From assembly GCA_022457155.1 (NCBI GenBank), contig JAJGOT010001076.1, forward strand, positions 18,224 through 82,223: a DNA stretch of 64,000 bases, read 5' to 3'. This DNA comes from Cladopsammia gracilis (taxonomy: Eukaryota; Cnidaria; Anthozoa; Scleractinia; Dendrophylliidae). The translations under genes and the position numbers were made by a program. Shown here piece by piece: positions 11,337 through 22,126 of the stretch; position 1 is the stretch's first letter; each line of letters opens with the position of its first letter. The notes beneath the pieces were generated by a model. The model was not told where the DNA came from, searched no databases, and saw nothing but the letters and a program-made list of their open reading frames with translations.

Positions 11337-12005
11337 GTTTTAAACAAATGTTCAAAGAAAAAATATTCCGTGACCGGCAGTCTGTAAGTATTACCAATTT
11401 TAAGTCAATCTACTCATGTATTCGATTTATAGTACGCTATCCTTGTTTAGTCGGCTGAGACGTTTACGATTATAGTTGTCTATTTGTAGTGCGAATTTTT
11501 CTTTACGCTCGGGACCCTACGCAAATTTCTAAGTCTGATGATGTCAAAATTTGCGTGGAGTGCCAGGCGGTCAGAAAAATCCGCACTACAAATAGACGGT
11601 TATAATCGTAAACGTCTCAGCTGACTAAACAAGGATAGCGTAGTATAAATCGAATACATTGAGGAGATTGACTTGAAACGGAATGAATTTTTGAGAGAAC
11701 GTTGAATGAACATCAGTGCTACAGCTATAAACTAAAAATATGTTTGGGAATTGACTTGTAAGGAGTCGAGCGCGAGATTTGCTAACAAATGCTATTTTTA
11801 TAATTATAAGCTTAACTTCGGGTGTTAAAATTTATTTTAGCAGGTTTTAACCGCTGGCGAGTTACTTTGCTGATATAAGTTAATTTTATTTTTATTTATT
11901 TATTAATTAATTATTTTTTCATGAAAGTTCCTCGGAGCCACCTCCTCGAAATGGGCCACTTCTCCCGTTATCATCAATTTATTCTTTTCCTTTTATTTTG
12001 GCGCC

Positions 12006-12924
12006 AAATTTCTTGCCTACCGGTAGGCAAGAAATTTGGCCGCGCGGTACAAACGTATGTGAAATTTGCCGACTTTGCGGAGCTATATCTCCATTATTTT
12101 TACAAGATATCGCTTTTAAACTCGGCCACTTTACTAATTTTGAGATGCTTTTCCCAGCAGTGTCGATGGATTTTTGCTATCACGCCCATATAAAATTTTG
12201 GAAAAACCGTGATAAGGCCTATAGTAGTAACAGGGAGAAATTTGTCTTGTTTTTCATTGAGTAGAGTTTCCCAATCATCTCCGGACTTTGTAAACTAACC
12301 TGGTTTCCGCGAATTTCTGTTTCTTTTTACTCATAAACTTACCCTTTTTCTGAGAATTTGTTGGCGTGAAAAAGTTTATAATTTCACAAGTAAACATTCG
12401 ATCTACGCATTTCAGTGAAAGGCACTGGAGCATGACACTTCCATTTCCACGCGACCACAAAAGAAAAAAAAAAACTGCGAAATGAAATCATATCAGATGC
12501 TAAGCTTCACTGCCAGTTTACACGATATCAGTGAATCTGCTTCATCTGTGGAAAATAGGTAATAAACACAAATCTGAATCCACCAAAAACCAAAATTCTA
12601 ACAGTGAAAAACTGATAAACTATGAACGCAGAATTCGGAAATTTCAGCCAGCTTGGGAAAAAAGAACCCCCCCTGGGTTGAATTTAACGAGGAGAACGAA
12701 ATGTTCCGCGTCGTATAACGCAAATACCCGACGGTGGCCGATATCATAAAGTTGTTATTTAAAAATAAACACAGAAGATCTAGTAGGTTATAAAATTTGT
12801 TTTACCGCTACATTTTTAGTTTATTCTTTTTATAATTGATTCATTCTTTGAACGAGCGAATTTCACTTTCCGACGACCAAAATCTGAGTGGCACTTGTCC
12901 AATGGACAAAGGTTTTTTGCCTTG
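12006..12924. other. Noncoding interior of the foldback region
   Basis: Between the middle and outer right arms. Short ORFs only, no recognised domain. A GCCTACCGGTAGGC palindrome lies at 12,015-12,028. Confidence 0.4.
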
Positions 12925-12943
12925 ATAAGTTAAGTTTATTTTT

Positions 12944-12972
12944 ATTTATTTATTTATTTATTTATTTATTTT
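12944..12972. repeat. (TTTA)n microsatellite
   Basis: About seven TTTA units inside the right foldback arm; the left arm has a diverged AATAAATA counterpart near 11,010. Confidence 0.85.
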
Positions 12973-13190
12973 TTCACGAAAGTTCCTCGGATCCCATTAT
13001 CATCAATTTATTCCTTTTCTTTTATTTTGAAGCAGAACGTTTTAAAAAAAAAAGCGTGGATATCGATAATCGCCGCTGGAAAAAAAAAATTATTCCACAT
13101 TATAAACAATTAATCTAAAAAAAAATCAATTTCCCATTTCGATTTCCCATTCCCCATTCCCCATTCCCCATTCCCCGTTTTAGTAACATC

Positions 13191-14467
13191 CCCATCAGCA
13201 CCCTCCTAAATGCACTGGTATTCTGAATTTCACTTTTGCCGGAACGCAATTGGCATGAAAACAAAACGAAAAAAACTCGCGAGATAATAACGCCTTTTGT
13301 CACAACATTTCACCCACGACTGAAAAACCTTAAACAAACACTGATGAAAAATGGAGTTTCGTTCAAAACCAACCATTCCTGAAAACTATTTACAAAACGC
13401 CGCCTAACACATCATACAAGACGTAAATCACTTAACGACACGACTCATAACAGCCAAACTTTGAAAGCTAATATAAATGCATCGCAACCGCAAAACCACA
13501 TAGCGGAGTCGGTGCAGGCCTGTCATGAACCTCATTTCGATCTAAGGGAAACTAAAAAAGTGACCGCCAGGAGTGGTGCCCTGTTTATCCGCTCCAGACC
13601 CAATATTTTCTATATAAGTGCGTCCATAGCAGACGTGACCGAAAAATGACCACGTGATCACCATTTTCCCGCCATTTTTCACGTCAAAATATATAAAACA
13701 GCAGACTTGATACTTTAGCTAACTACAAAACTTTCCGTTTCATTATGCAAGAGTAGGAACAGCAAAATACCATAAATTTTGACTTTCGTTCTATTTTCGA
13801 ATACTGTTGCAGAGTTGAAAAAGAAATGGCTGATGGCGCGATGTCTGCTAAACATAGCTCAAATTGTCCTGGCATGGGGAAAGGCAGCTCTAGAGAAATG
13901 ACATGTTGTTACGGCCTCCTTCCATTAGATTCGGCAAATGTGAAGTTCAATGTTTGAATCGGGCCTTACTTTAAAGAATATTAAAGATTCAGTCACCATC
14001 TGTTGTGTCAATTGATATTTTGATAATTAATATTAATGTCTCATCTGATCAGATATAAAGTCATTGCACGTGACGTATTATCGATGTGGGCTTTTAATTG
14101 TTTTGAAATTGCGGCAATCTATTGTATTTGATTTAGAAAGTCTTTTCCATTGTCAAATATCCCAACAGAAAATAGACAATGAATAACTGAAAATGCACTG
14201 TGTAAATTGAACCAACAACACATTTTCATCGTCAATTAGCTAGCAAGGCGGGAAAAGTCTTTCACTTTCACTTCACTAACATCAAAATTATTTACATTCA
14301 CACTCGTGATTCTTTGTTACTCATAACTTTTTTTGACTTGTACCAACACGAATTTTCAAACCAAGTTCTCTCAATCTTCTCTATCCTGCCAAGAACCATA
14401 TCCAGTTGACTACTGCGCCTCGCATTTTCTACATAATGTCTGATTCTACAACGCCATTTTTACCATA
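13191..14467. other. Noncoding stretch, no supported gene
   Basis: No supported exon. A 43-codon ORF starts near 13,826 but lacks other support. The right edge is the probable 3' flank of the minus-strand exon at 14.5 kb. Confidence 0.4.
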
Positions 14468-14484
14468 TTTATTTTATATTTATT
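14468..14484 (-). terminator. Tandem AATAAA polyadenylation signals
   Basis: Two AATAAA hexamers on the minus strand (14,484-14,479 and 14,473-14,468) lie 38-56 bp beyond the stop codon of the exon at 14,522-14,809, a plausible position for 3'-end formation. Confidence 0.5.
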
Positions 14485-14521
14485 TTAGATTCTTCTTTTT
14501 TTAACCTCATGTTTCAACGCA

Positions 14522-14809
14522 TTAACGAGATGGCTTTAAGAGCCCTTTGATTTGCCTCTTGCTCATGCGAGTCTGATACATGTTAGTGGCATCCAGGATA
14601 GCCTTGATGGTCCTTAATTTCGTTCTCTCCCACTTAAGTGGCTTGACGTGCCTTGGTGGCGGACCAGTTATTCCCTCTTCCTCTCCTTCACTTTCTTCGG
14701 AGGACATAAAATTGGCAGCATTGTCAAGTGCTAGCAATGCTGTAATTTTTTCTTTGTCCTGTGGAGGTATATTTGACTTTTCCATCATTTCTTTTCGAAA
14801 TATCAGTTT
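14522..14809 (-). CDS. Probable 3'-terminal exon of an unidentified gene
   Basis: On the minus strand a splice acceptor (TTGTTCTTCAG) precedes an open frame from 14,809 to a TAA at 14,522. The ~95 residues include an acidic serine patch (SSEESEGEEEG), a proline segment (GPPPRHVKPLKWER) and a basic C-terminus (RMSKRQIKGLLKPSR). The composition is protein-like, and the exon is followed by AATAAA signals. I recall similar acidic-then-basic tails in short cnidarian proteins of possible transposon origin but cannot name the family. No upstream exon is identified with confidence; an open stretch near 15,030-15,105 with a GCAG acceptor is a weak candidate. Confidence 0.45.
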   Translation of the reverse strand, partial: KLIFRKEMMEKSNIPPQDKEKITALLALDNAANFMSSEESEGEEEGITGPPPRHVKPLKWERTKLRTIKAILDATNMYQTRMSKRQIKGLLKPSR

Positions 14810-15621
14810 CTGAAGAACAAGAAAAATGGATTAAAAGCTGGGTACTGTTGCACAACAAATACAAATTACACACAACAATGCAGGACATGAACTTTGAAAG
14901 ATTTTGTTGCATGAAATTACATTTTGACAATCTGAGCGAAAGTCATTTCCAGAGCAATTTGAATTGGAAAACCATTAGTTGATGGTATTAATGTGTGGCT
15001 TTTGCTGTCATTATTCAGTTTTGCCGTGATTATTTTGGCTGCCAAGACTCGTATCAGTGACAGGTGTGTCTGTTAACGTTGTTTCTTCAAACACATTTTC
15101 CAGAAAACTGCGAAGGGTATATATAAACTGTGGCTATGAGTAATGAAAGACTAAGGAAGAAAAAACATTGGCAAGTTGAAAGGAAACCCAATGTTTGCAA
15201 TTTAGATACTTGCATGTACAGTACACGGTATATCATGAACCTGGCACATGTCCAGGCTGTATGTTGCTGCCCTGTTTATCTCAATCTTTGAGAACAACTG
15301 TTAAGTATACATGTACCTTGAGAAGGTATGAAGTCCAAAACATTACTGTATACTGTACAAATTGTTAAAATCCAAAGGAAGTAGTTTCTACATGTGCATG
15401 CCTCATTAATTCCCATTTGGCTTTTTTCCATTCTTCTATGACAATGTTATGACAAATAGGTGTGTGTATATACATGTATATGTTGCAGTAATTTTTTTTT
15501 GTTTGATTTCAGGCAATTTTTGTTTGTCCATATTTTCAAATTCATTAGCATATATTACCATATTCCAAAACAATGGAAAAAAAAAAGTTACCAGAGATAA
15601 AAATTAATATACTCAAGAAAA
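14810..15621. other. Noncoding stretch, no supported gene
   Basis: AT-rich with several ACATGTA-type motifs; probably intron or upstream flank of the minus-strand gene. No recognised repeat. Confidence 0.4.
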
Positions 15622-17546
15622 TTAAGGCATGGGCAGCCAGTTATTTCGCCCAAAAAGTGAGGGGGTGGTCTATCTTCTGAGGATTAAGCTATACAAACGT
15701 AAAACTTTGACAGATTAATATGTTTGGCAAAGTTGTCACATTGACATCCATGACGTATGCAAATTAAATCACGTGACCAGACAGGGCTATTTTTAGCTCA
15801 AAATTCTTTTAAGCAAAATGGCGCCAGTTTCGCTTATTCTCCGGAAGCTGCCTTTGGGATTATAATGTTTTGTCTATTAGGTATATCATTTCTGTGCCCA
15901 GACCTTTTAAGATAATCAAAATAAAAGCCTGAAAAATTTAAATTACTTGTTTGAGGGGACTGGGCACTAGTAAAAAATGTCGCTCATTTTCAAAATTAAT
16001 AAAATATTTCAAAAGGTCCGGGCACAGATCCTTTGTTGCTTACTTTGGGAAAAATTTGAGAGCAGTAAAACTAGATGACTATTGGTATAAACTGGTGCCA
16101 TTTTTGCTTAAAGATTTTTAACCCTATTCAGACCGGGGGGGGGGGGGGGTCGGAAAGTGCCCGCGCCGACTTTGAACGTTTATAACTTCTAAGCCTTTCT
16201 ACCTACAGCCTTGAAACTTCTCGACTTTTCCTAAAATTTTTCTGTGAACATTTTGGCAGAAAGTATGTTGTCAAAGAAAATTTGACGTTGCCATGGCAAC
16301 CACATTTTGACGGATGCTTTTTGCTCATTTTGAGAGATAAGTATTTCCTCTATTTATTTTATGTTATTCTGTTATTGCACTGATCTTTATTATGGATTTA
16401 AACACCAAACGATGCATTGTTGTCGTCCTTGATCCAAAATTAAAAAAGGAAGGAGGCGTTTCCATGGTAACCGTAGTTAAAGAGGCTTTTTGTAGTACTT
16501 TCAAATTTCACTTTTTTCTACCTTTTATCGCATATTTTTTATTTTTGTTTTTTACTCTTTGCTTGATTGAAATGTTAATCTTTTAATTTTGAGTGATTTT
16601 GGGTAATTTTAGCGCATATTCCGTGCTCAGGATACGATATTCCAAATCCAAGATGGCGAATCCAAGATGGCGGCTCCAAAAAATATTCGAAATTTCTTTT
16701 CTGTTTTTTTAATGTTGTTTTTTCTTTATTTTTTGTTATTTTAGCTTTATTTATTTTTTATGTATGTTTTTAGAATAAATACATTCTAAGTATTTGAAGG
16801 TGACATTTTCTCGCCTTTTGGGCGTTTTCTAGCGCATCTGACGTCATATTGACGTCATGATGACGTCATATTAACTGTCATGGTAACATAAAAAGTTGTT
16901 GTTATACAAATGTTTAAACAATTACAGAGTAAGAAAAATTTATACTTCCCTTAGATTGTGGTTTAATTACAAAAATTAAAACATCAAAACAAATATATTT
17001 TTATGACGTCATGATGACGTCATCATGTTGCTACAAGTTACAAGTACCAATATATACATTAAAAATGTTTTTCAACATCATCAGAGAAAACATTATTGTC
17101 ATTATTCCAAACAATTTAGAGATAGGTACGGCAAACACTTTCTGTGAATGAACTGTCAATATGTGACGTAATTATGACGTCATAGAAGTTGTCATGACAA
17201 CATAATTATGTGGATCGATCGAATTTCGGACATACAATGTCTCCTGAAAATTTGGTGTCCATACCTACTTTCCTGTAGAAGTTACGAAGGGGAGGGGCGG
17301 AATCCGCCCTCCCCCCCCCCCCCCCCCGGTCTCAGAAGATCCAAAAAAAGCCCGGTCTGAATAGGGTTAAAGACTTTTTGGCCGTAATAAGTTACATGAG
17401 CTAATTTGCATAACATTTGCATGTCAAAATGACAATAATTGCAAACTTATTAACCTTCCAAAGTTTTACGTTGTTACAAATAGAGCCTCAGAAGATAGAC
17501 CACCCCCTCACTTTTTGGGCTAAATAACTGTCGGGCCATGCCTTAA
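15622..17546. mobile_element. Outer TTAA element with ~60-bp inverted termini
   Basis: The left end TTAAGGCATGGGCAGCCAGT continuing through GTGAGGGGGTGGTCTATCTT is matched by its complement at 17,485-17,546, ending CATGCCTTAA. TTAA lies at both edges. The interior is interrupted by another element (16,118-17,370). There is no transposase ORF, so it is non-autonomous. Confidence 0.75.
16118..17370. mobile_element. Nested piggyBac-type MITE (1.25 kb)
   Basis: Termini TTAACCCTATTCAGACCGGG and CCCGGTCTGAATAGGGTTAA are perfect inverted repeats with TTAA at each edge. Next to the termini are a 15-G run (left) and a ~17-C run (right). The interior has many TGACGTCA sites (for example near 16,840-16,870 and 17,005-17,025) and AAGATGGCG motifs. 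No transposase ORF. It lies inside the element at 15,622-17,546. Confidence 0.8.
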
Positions 17547-17560
17547 TTTACCTGAGTGTG

Positions 17561-17564
17561 TATA

Positions 17565-17658
<94 letters not shown>
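17561..17658. repeat. (TA)n microsatellite
   Basis: About 49 TA units with one G interruption near the start, ending in AGGCTGA like the TA tract at 3.4 kb. Confidence 0.95.
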
Positions 17659-17660
<2 letters not shown>

Positions 17661-18190
17661 CTGAATAAAAAGGTTTACACAAACGGTGAACTCTCCAGCA
17701 GAAGGATCCAAGGATACGACGCCACCACGTGAATTTGTAGATAAGAATAACAAAAAACGATGGGGCGAACTTCTTATTGGTCCTGACTGGTTTTAACGTT
17801 TCGGCCTTCTTCAGAAATTACTAAGAATTAAAAACTAAAAACTATGTACAATGATTAAGTTATACAAGTTGTGACTTATATACATTAAGCTACAAAAACA
17901 AAGGAAAACGAGGATACGTAAAATAACAAAAGAACTAAATAACAAGGAAAGATTTAACGCTAAAAATAACATACATGATGTGATAAAAACCTTAATTAAT
18001 GATTGAAACAAAGAAAACTCCCTATCGTGGGCCCCCGAATAATCATATAGTTCACTGTCGGGATTACAGGACCAACACGTCTTACCAAGTGCCCCTGACA
18101 GAACGTTCAAACACAAAACAACTACAAACAATACAAAGAATAAAACAAGGAAAAGAAAAAGACAATCCTATTATTGCAAGATACGTGTGT
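17659..18190 (-). mobile_element. Possible retroelement terminal fragment
   Basis: On the minus strand the segment contains CTGAAGAAGGCCGAAACGTT, a motif I associate with the ends of Penelope-like and related retroelements. The abutting TA microsatellite fits the microsatellite-associated ends of some such elements. No reverse transcriptase or GIY-YIG domain is readable here, so the assignment is tentative. Confidence 0.3.
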
Positions 18191-18234
18191 TAATTATTGT
18201 AGTTAATGTAGTATTTTGATCTAAATTCACGTCT

Positions 18235-18262
18235 CTTATATATTAAAAATAGTATATACACC
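18235..18262 (+). promoter_or_regulatory. TATATA motif upstream of the coiled-coil gene
   Basis: CTTATATATTAAAAATAGTA followed by TATACACC abuts the ATG at 18,263. The TATATAC core ends within a few bases of the start codon, as at the other genes of the block, which suggests one promoter class with very short leaders. Confidence 0.5.
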
Positions 18263-19624
18263 ATGGCAGAAGGTGGATTTGGCTGAGACAATATAGACCC
18301 CCAATAATGAGGTCGATGTTGACCCAGAAGAAGAGGTTGACACAACAAGGCCCTTTCAACCAGACGCCGCTTCAACCCCATATCATGGCGGTGAAGAGTA
18401 TGAAATGACTCGATTGCCTCGCGAACAGAGTGGATTTGATCACAAGGACATCCCTCTGCTTGAGGGCTTCACACACGATGAAGACAAACAAAGACTCGTT
18501 CATGAAGCTAGGGAATTCATCAACAGGCGATTTCCAAAAGTGGATTTCGGTAGATTAGACCCAATTGTTTCAGCAAAAAAAGCGGAAATGAAACCAAAAT
18601 CGTTTCCTTGGGATCAAGGGGTAGTGAAACACCCATTTTTAAGCAGGATAGATCAGGCCTTCTTAAATCGTTCACAGACAAGTTCAAAGGGTCTCTTCGT
18701 CCAAGCGCCGAAGAGCTTGTGTCCCAAGAGAATACGACTATAAGGGAAGAAAGACAAAGATTGAAGGAGGCAGAAAAACAACTGAATGAGACGGAAAGGC
18801 TTGCTGCAGAAAAACAAAAAGCAGCAAATGAGGTTCAAAACCTCAGGAACAAAATCGAACAAACTCAAGCTAGGATTGATGCTCTGGAACAGGAACACGG
18901 TTCAAGCGTTGAGAATAAAACCGAGATAGATAGACTGAAACAACTGAAAAAGAATCTTCAAGGCGATCTTGAAAATAAGAAAAAAGAAATAACCGCACTT
19001 CAAAAAATACAACAACAAAAAGACAAAGAGCAGGCAAAGGTTGACAAACAAAGAACACAACTTTCTGCTACAGAAAAAGAAAGAAATGCTGTCGAAGCAA
19101 GACTGAATACCACTGAGTCACTTGAAGATCTAAGAGAAAAAGAAGCCGAGCTTGAACTGCAAAACAAGGAAGACAGACGTGTGATAGAGGATGAAAACAC
19201 TTCTCCCTCTTACAGAGAAGCCGCGGAAGCCAGAGTTGCAGAGCGAGAAGAAGAGCTGGACAGGCTAAGAACACAGGTTCAAGATAGGGAAGAAGCCTTA
19301 CCTCTTCGGGAAAGGCTTAAGAATATTTTCAAGAAATATGGGTGGACTTTACAAGCAATTGTTCTGGCTGCTGGTCTAGTCATAGGGGCTGTGACTCTTT
19401 CTGCCATGAATGCCTTGAAAGCTGGTACAAAGGCTATTGGCAATGTGCTTAAAGATATTGGCCAAAAAGTAGCCTCCATCCTGCTCGGTCTCATCGGTTC
19501 GATCGTGAGCTTTATTTTCAAAACGGCAGGTCAGGTTATCTCCATTCTTGGTGAGCACGCTTGGCTGCTAATCCTTGACGTTGTTGCCTTCTTGATACAG
19601 AAGATAACCAAGCATAGGAGTTAA
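18263..19624 (+). pseudogene. Virus-like coiled-coil and membrane protein, broken
   Basis: A reading frame begins at ATG 18,263 (MAEGGFG) next to a TATATA motif but meets TGA at 18,284. Protein-like sequence continues in another frame (about 18,297-18,650: acidic stretch, then PREQSGFDHKDIPLLEGF) and in a third frame from about 18,650 to the TAA at 19,622. That last part is open for 338 codons counting from a probably non-native ATG at 18,608. It has a long charged coiled coil (about residues 45-235) and a hydrophobic C-terminal third with two or three membrane segments (AIVLAAGLVIGAVTL, SILLGLIGSIVSFIF, AWLLILDVVAFLI) and a basic end. It resembles, from memory, an uncharacterised protein recurring in cnidarian genomes. 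It converges tail-to-tail with the next gene across 5 bp. A structural or membrane-interacting virion role is inference. Confidence 0.6.
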
Positions 19625-19629
19625 ATTAA

Positions 19630-21263
19630 TTAACGCATTAAGGCAACAAAGCCTACCAAAGCAAGCGCACCTACATCAACGATTGCCTTGTTTACGTGAT
19701 GCGGCTCGATTTTAGTATCTTTTGAAGTCTCGATGGATGAAGCAGGCAGGGCTGGCGTGCTGGGTGCGGGCTTTCCACCAAGACCCTGTGCCTGTTTGTG
19801 AATATGGTTTGATGGGTGGCTGTTTGGTAGATTGATTTTTGATGGCCCACCATCCATGAGGCGCAGTGAGGCCCTTTTTGTGTCCAGATTAACATCGTTG
19901 TTCGCATTCAGCTTCATCCCTTGCGCTGCCTCCTTTAGGTGATTGTTATACCCCACCACGCTCTCGGTGTTGATAACCATGCGTGATGGCATGAGCCAGC
20001 TTCCAGGATCGGTCGCAAAGTCTAGACGCATTTTCGTCTCATGGATGGAAAGCTGGTATTGCTGCACGCTCTTTGAAATGTCGTTCAGTCTTATAGCATC
20101 CTCTAGGAGTATAAGGAATGCTCTCTGCGTTTCAAACGCTCGGCCTCCACTCCCGATAATGCTGCTTCGGGTTTTGCCTTTTGCACCTAGAATGCAGTAA
20201 ACAAAGGCCCCGATTGACTGATTCAAACGCGCAAGCCCTGGCTGTGTTAGCCCTTGTGCGTAATCTGGCACAAAATGCTCAAACTGACTAACCGCGCCAT
20301 CGTTGTTGCGAACGAAAGCTATTCCATTAGCGCGATAATTAGGGTCGTTTCTGTCAGTCACGCGCTCATCATTGAATAGAGCTAGATCAGGATCAGGATA
20401 AACGTAATCAGTAGAAATGTCGCCTAAGCCAGCTGCATTAATGTACACATTTCCAAGGCCGTGGTTTTTACCGTATGTGAAACGGACGTCAGACCTGGGA
20501 TCGACACTGAACTTTATGCAAATCTTCTTGTACGCATCTATGTTGTACTTGTTGTCTTTATTGTTGAATGTGGGATCGTCTGGCAAAGCGCTTATGCTCT
20601 GTTCCCCACCCAGCTTGAACAAGATTCGTCTTGTTGTGAAATAAACGTGAAACCTGTAAAACGCCCTGAGCTGCGAGGTTAAAGAGAGATTAGAATTCTT
20701 ATGAAACACAAGGTCGCGCGAGATTCCGCAACCGGTTGTTGCACACCACAACGCGAAGTTTAGTTGCTGCGGCCAAAAACTCATATGAGGGCTGCCAAGC
20801 CACTTTCTTTCATATTTCGCGGTTTTGAACGAAATCTGTGTGTCTCTGAAAATGTTTCTGAATTTCGTTGTGAAATAATCAGTTGGTGTGACGTAAATAT
20901 TTTGCTTTTCGTCGTTTAAAACAGCGCCAATTAACATGTCTTCGCTTATTTTCTTAGAAAAATCAACAGCTGGTATTGGCCTTTGTGCGCTTCGGTTAAA
21001 CATCAACTGATAAGGGAAGCCACCAACATATTCCAAGCCAAGGGCGTCTTTAATGTCTTGAGACCAATCCTTGCGGGCTATTTCAGTAGGCATAGCCCAT
21101 GAGCCGGGACCCTCTGTGAAAAGCACTACCGCCGTGGCTTTATCATTTTCGTCGTGCGGGAAAAGCTTTTTGAAGTCTGAGATTGCCTTATCCTTGGCCG
21201 CTGCTGAGAGTTTTGCTGCTTCCGGCGTTCTCATCCAAGCCTGTTGCGAATCTACTGCGGGCT

Positions 21264-21294
<31 letters not shown>

Positions 21295-21414
21295 CTGTGG
21301 ATGGTAGGCATTTGGAGGAGTAAAAAACGGGGGCGGGGGATCGTAATTGTGACCCCCAATGTTTAAACCAAGATTTGTATCAGGGAAAATCCCACCGGGA
21401 CGCCTGCCAAACAT
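19630..21414 (-). CDS. Large conserved virus-like protein (candidate capsid)
   Basis: An open frame of 594 codons from ATG 21,414 (MFGRRPGGIF) to TAA at 19,630. A longer start at 21,435 is disfavoured because it would place the TATATAA promoter motif inside the coding sequence. The N-terminus is proline-rich (DPPPPFFTPP) and followed by an 11-lysine run from a ~30-T tract. The central ~450 residues look globular and conserved, with aromatic motifs (VTPTDYFTTKF, SFWPQQLNFALWC, AFYRFHVYF). The tail is low complexity (P/S/T rich) and ends in a hydrophobic segment (VDVGALALVGFVALM). It has no match I can name to polymerase, integrase, ATPase or protease. I remember very similar uncharacterised proteins in coral genomes. 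Size and neighbours fit a major structural protein, but the fold is unverified. It is the only unbroken gene of the block. Confidence 0.65.
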
Positions 21415-21452
21415 GATTATATAAATAGTTTTCAAAATCTATTATATACACA
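21415..21452. promoter_or_regulatory. 38-bp divergent promoter with two TATATA boxes
   Basis: The whole gap between the start codons of the flanking divergent genes is 38 bp. It holds CTATTTATATAATC facing left and CTATTATATACACA facing right, each ending directly at an ATG. Such packing is typical of compact viral genomes and very unusual for animal genes. Confidence 0.6.
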
Positions 21453-22126
21453 ATGGTTGTGCTAACAATCGTAGCGCCCTCGAACCCTTACACAATCTAC
21501 TTTGATCACCCGCTCTATAAACCGAGTTACATCCGACTTCTATCATGCTCAATTTACAATTCATGGCATAATTTAAAAGAGAAAGGACGAATATCAGTAA
21601 AACCGTCTGGCTTGGAGCAAACACCAACTATAATTAACATTAAGCCTAGCTTTTACACTCCTAGTAGTTTGACAAAAACGATAGTTGATGAATATAAAAT
21701 ACTTGTTACAGATATTAATGCAGAATCGTATACACCTCTTGGTGCTATGGCGATTTTAAACCCAAAGGGTGAATATCAAATAGGCCTTTCTAATAATCTT
21801 AGATTATTATTTGGCAATGACCCACAAACACCTCCTCATATAACAAGTAAAAATTCGATTCTCTAAGCACTAACTTTATCCACTGTGATCTGGTTGATGA
21901 AGAACAAAACCTACTCAATGGGAAGCCTTCTACAGTTTGGGCTAAATTTGATCTTCGTGGGAAACCCTTTGGAAAGGTTTTCTACGAGTCAACTCAACAA
22001 AACATCTTGCGTGACATCTCTTCTGGTGATTATGTAAATAGCCTGTCTATATCAGTGAAGGATGAAAACAATGACCTCTTTGATTTTAAAAACATGCCCT
22101 CAGAATTTGAAATGGAAATAAATTAA
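21453..22126 (+). pseudogene. Virus-like ~220-residue protein, frameshifted
   Basis: ATG 21,453 (MVVLTIVAPSNPYTIYFDHP) opens 137 codons to TAA at 21,864. Clear coding similarity resumes in another frame from about 21,868 (STNFIHCDLVDEEQN) to TAA at 22,124, so a single frameshift near 21,855-21,870 breaks the gene. The beta-rich pattern and the ending (SVKDENNDLFDF...FEMEIN) recall jelly-roll minor capsid proteins of eukaryotic DNA viruses and Polinton-like elements. I also remember relatives in coral genomes next to the other genes here. The family assignment rests on pattern recognition only. The gene shares a 38-bp promoter region with the minus-strand gene and is followed after 17 bp by the next gene. 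Confidence 0.55.

Larger units (their letters stand above)
10703..13190. mobile_element. Composite nested foldback region
   Basis: Several inverted pairs share one centre. The outermost arms are about 10,703-11,035 and 12,925-13,190, each with a GGATGTTACTAAAACGGGG block, the GGGGAAT repeat, a GCGGCGAT-type block and AATAAATTGATGATAA. A second pair is about 10,905-11,215 and 11,710-12,005 (CCTCGAAATGGGCCACTTCT and complement). A third is about 11,396-11,500 and 11,575-11,690 (CTATTTGTAGTGCG and complement). The left arm therefore has two possible partners, which implies repeated insertion of, or duplication within, a foldback family. Confidence 0.7.

Noticed and set aside
11921..12264. Overlapping 90- and 88-codon ORFs.
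   Set aside because: They fall in the right arm of the composite foldback, with no family signature.
16392..16586. 64-codon ORF inside the 1.25-kb TTAA element.
   Set aside because: Too short and of low complexity to be a transposase; no DDD/DDE motif or zinc-binding tail.
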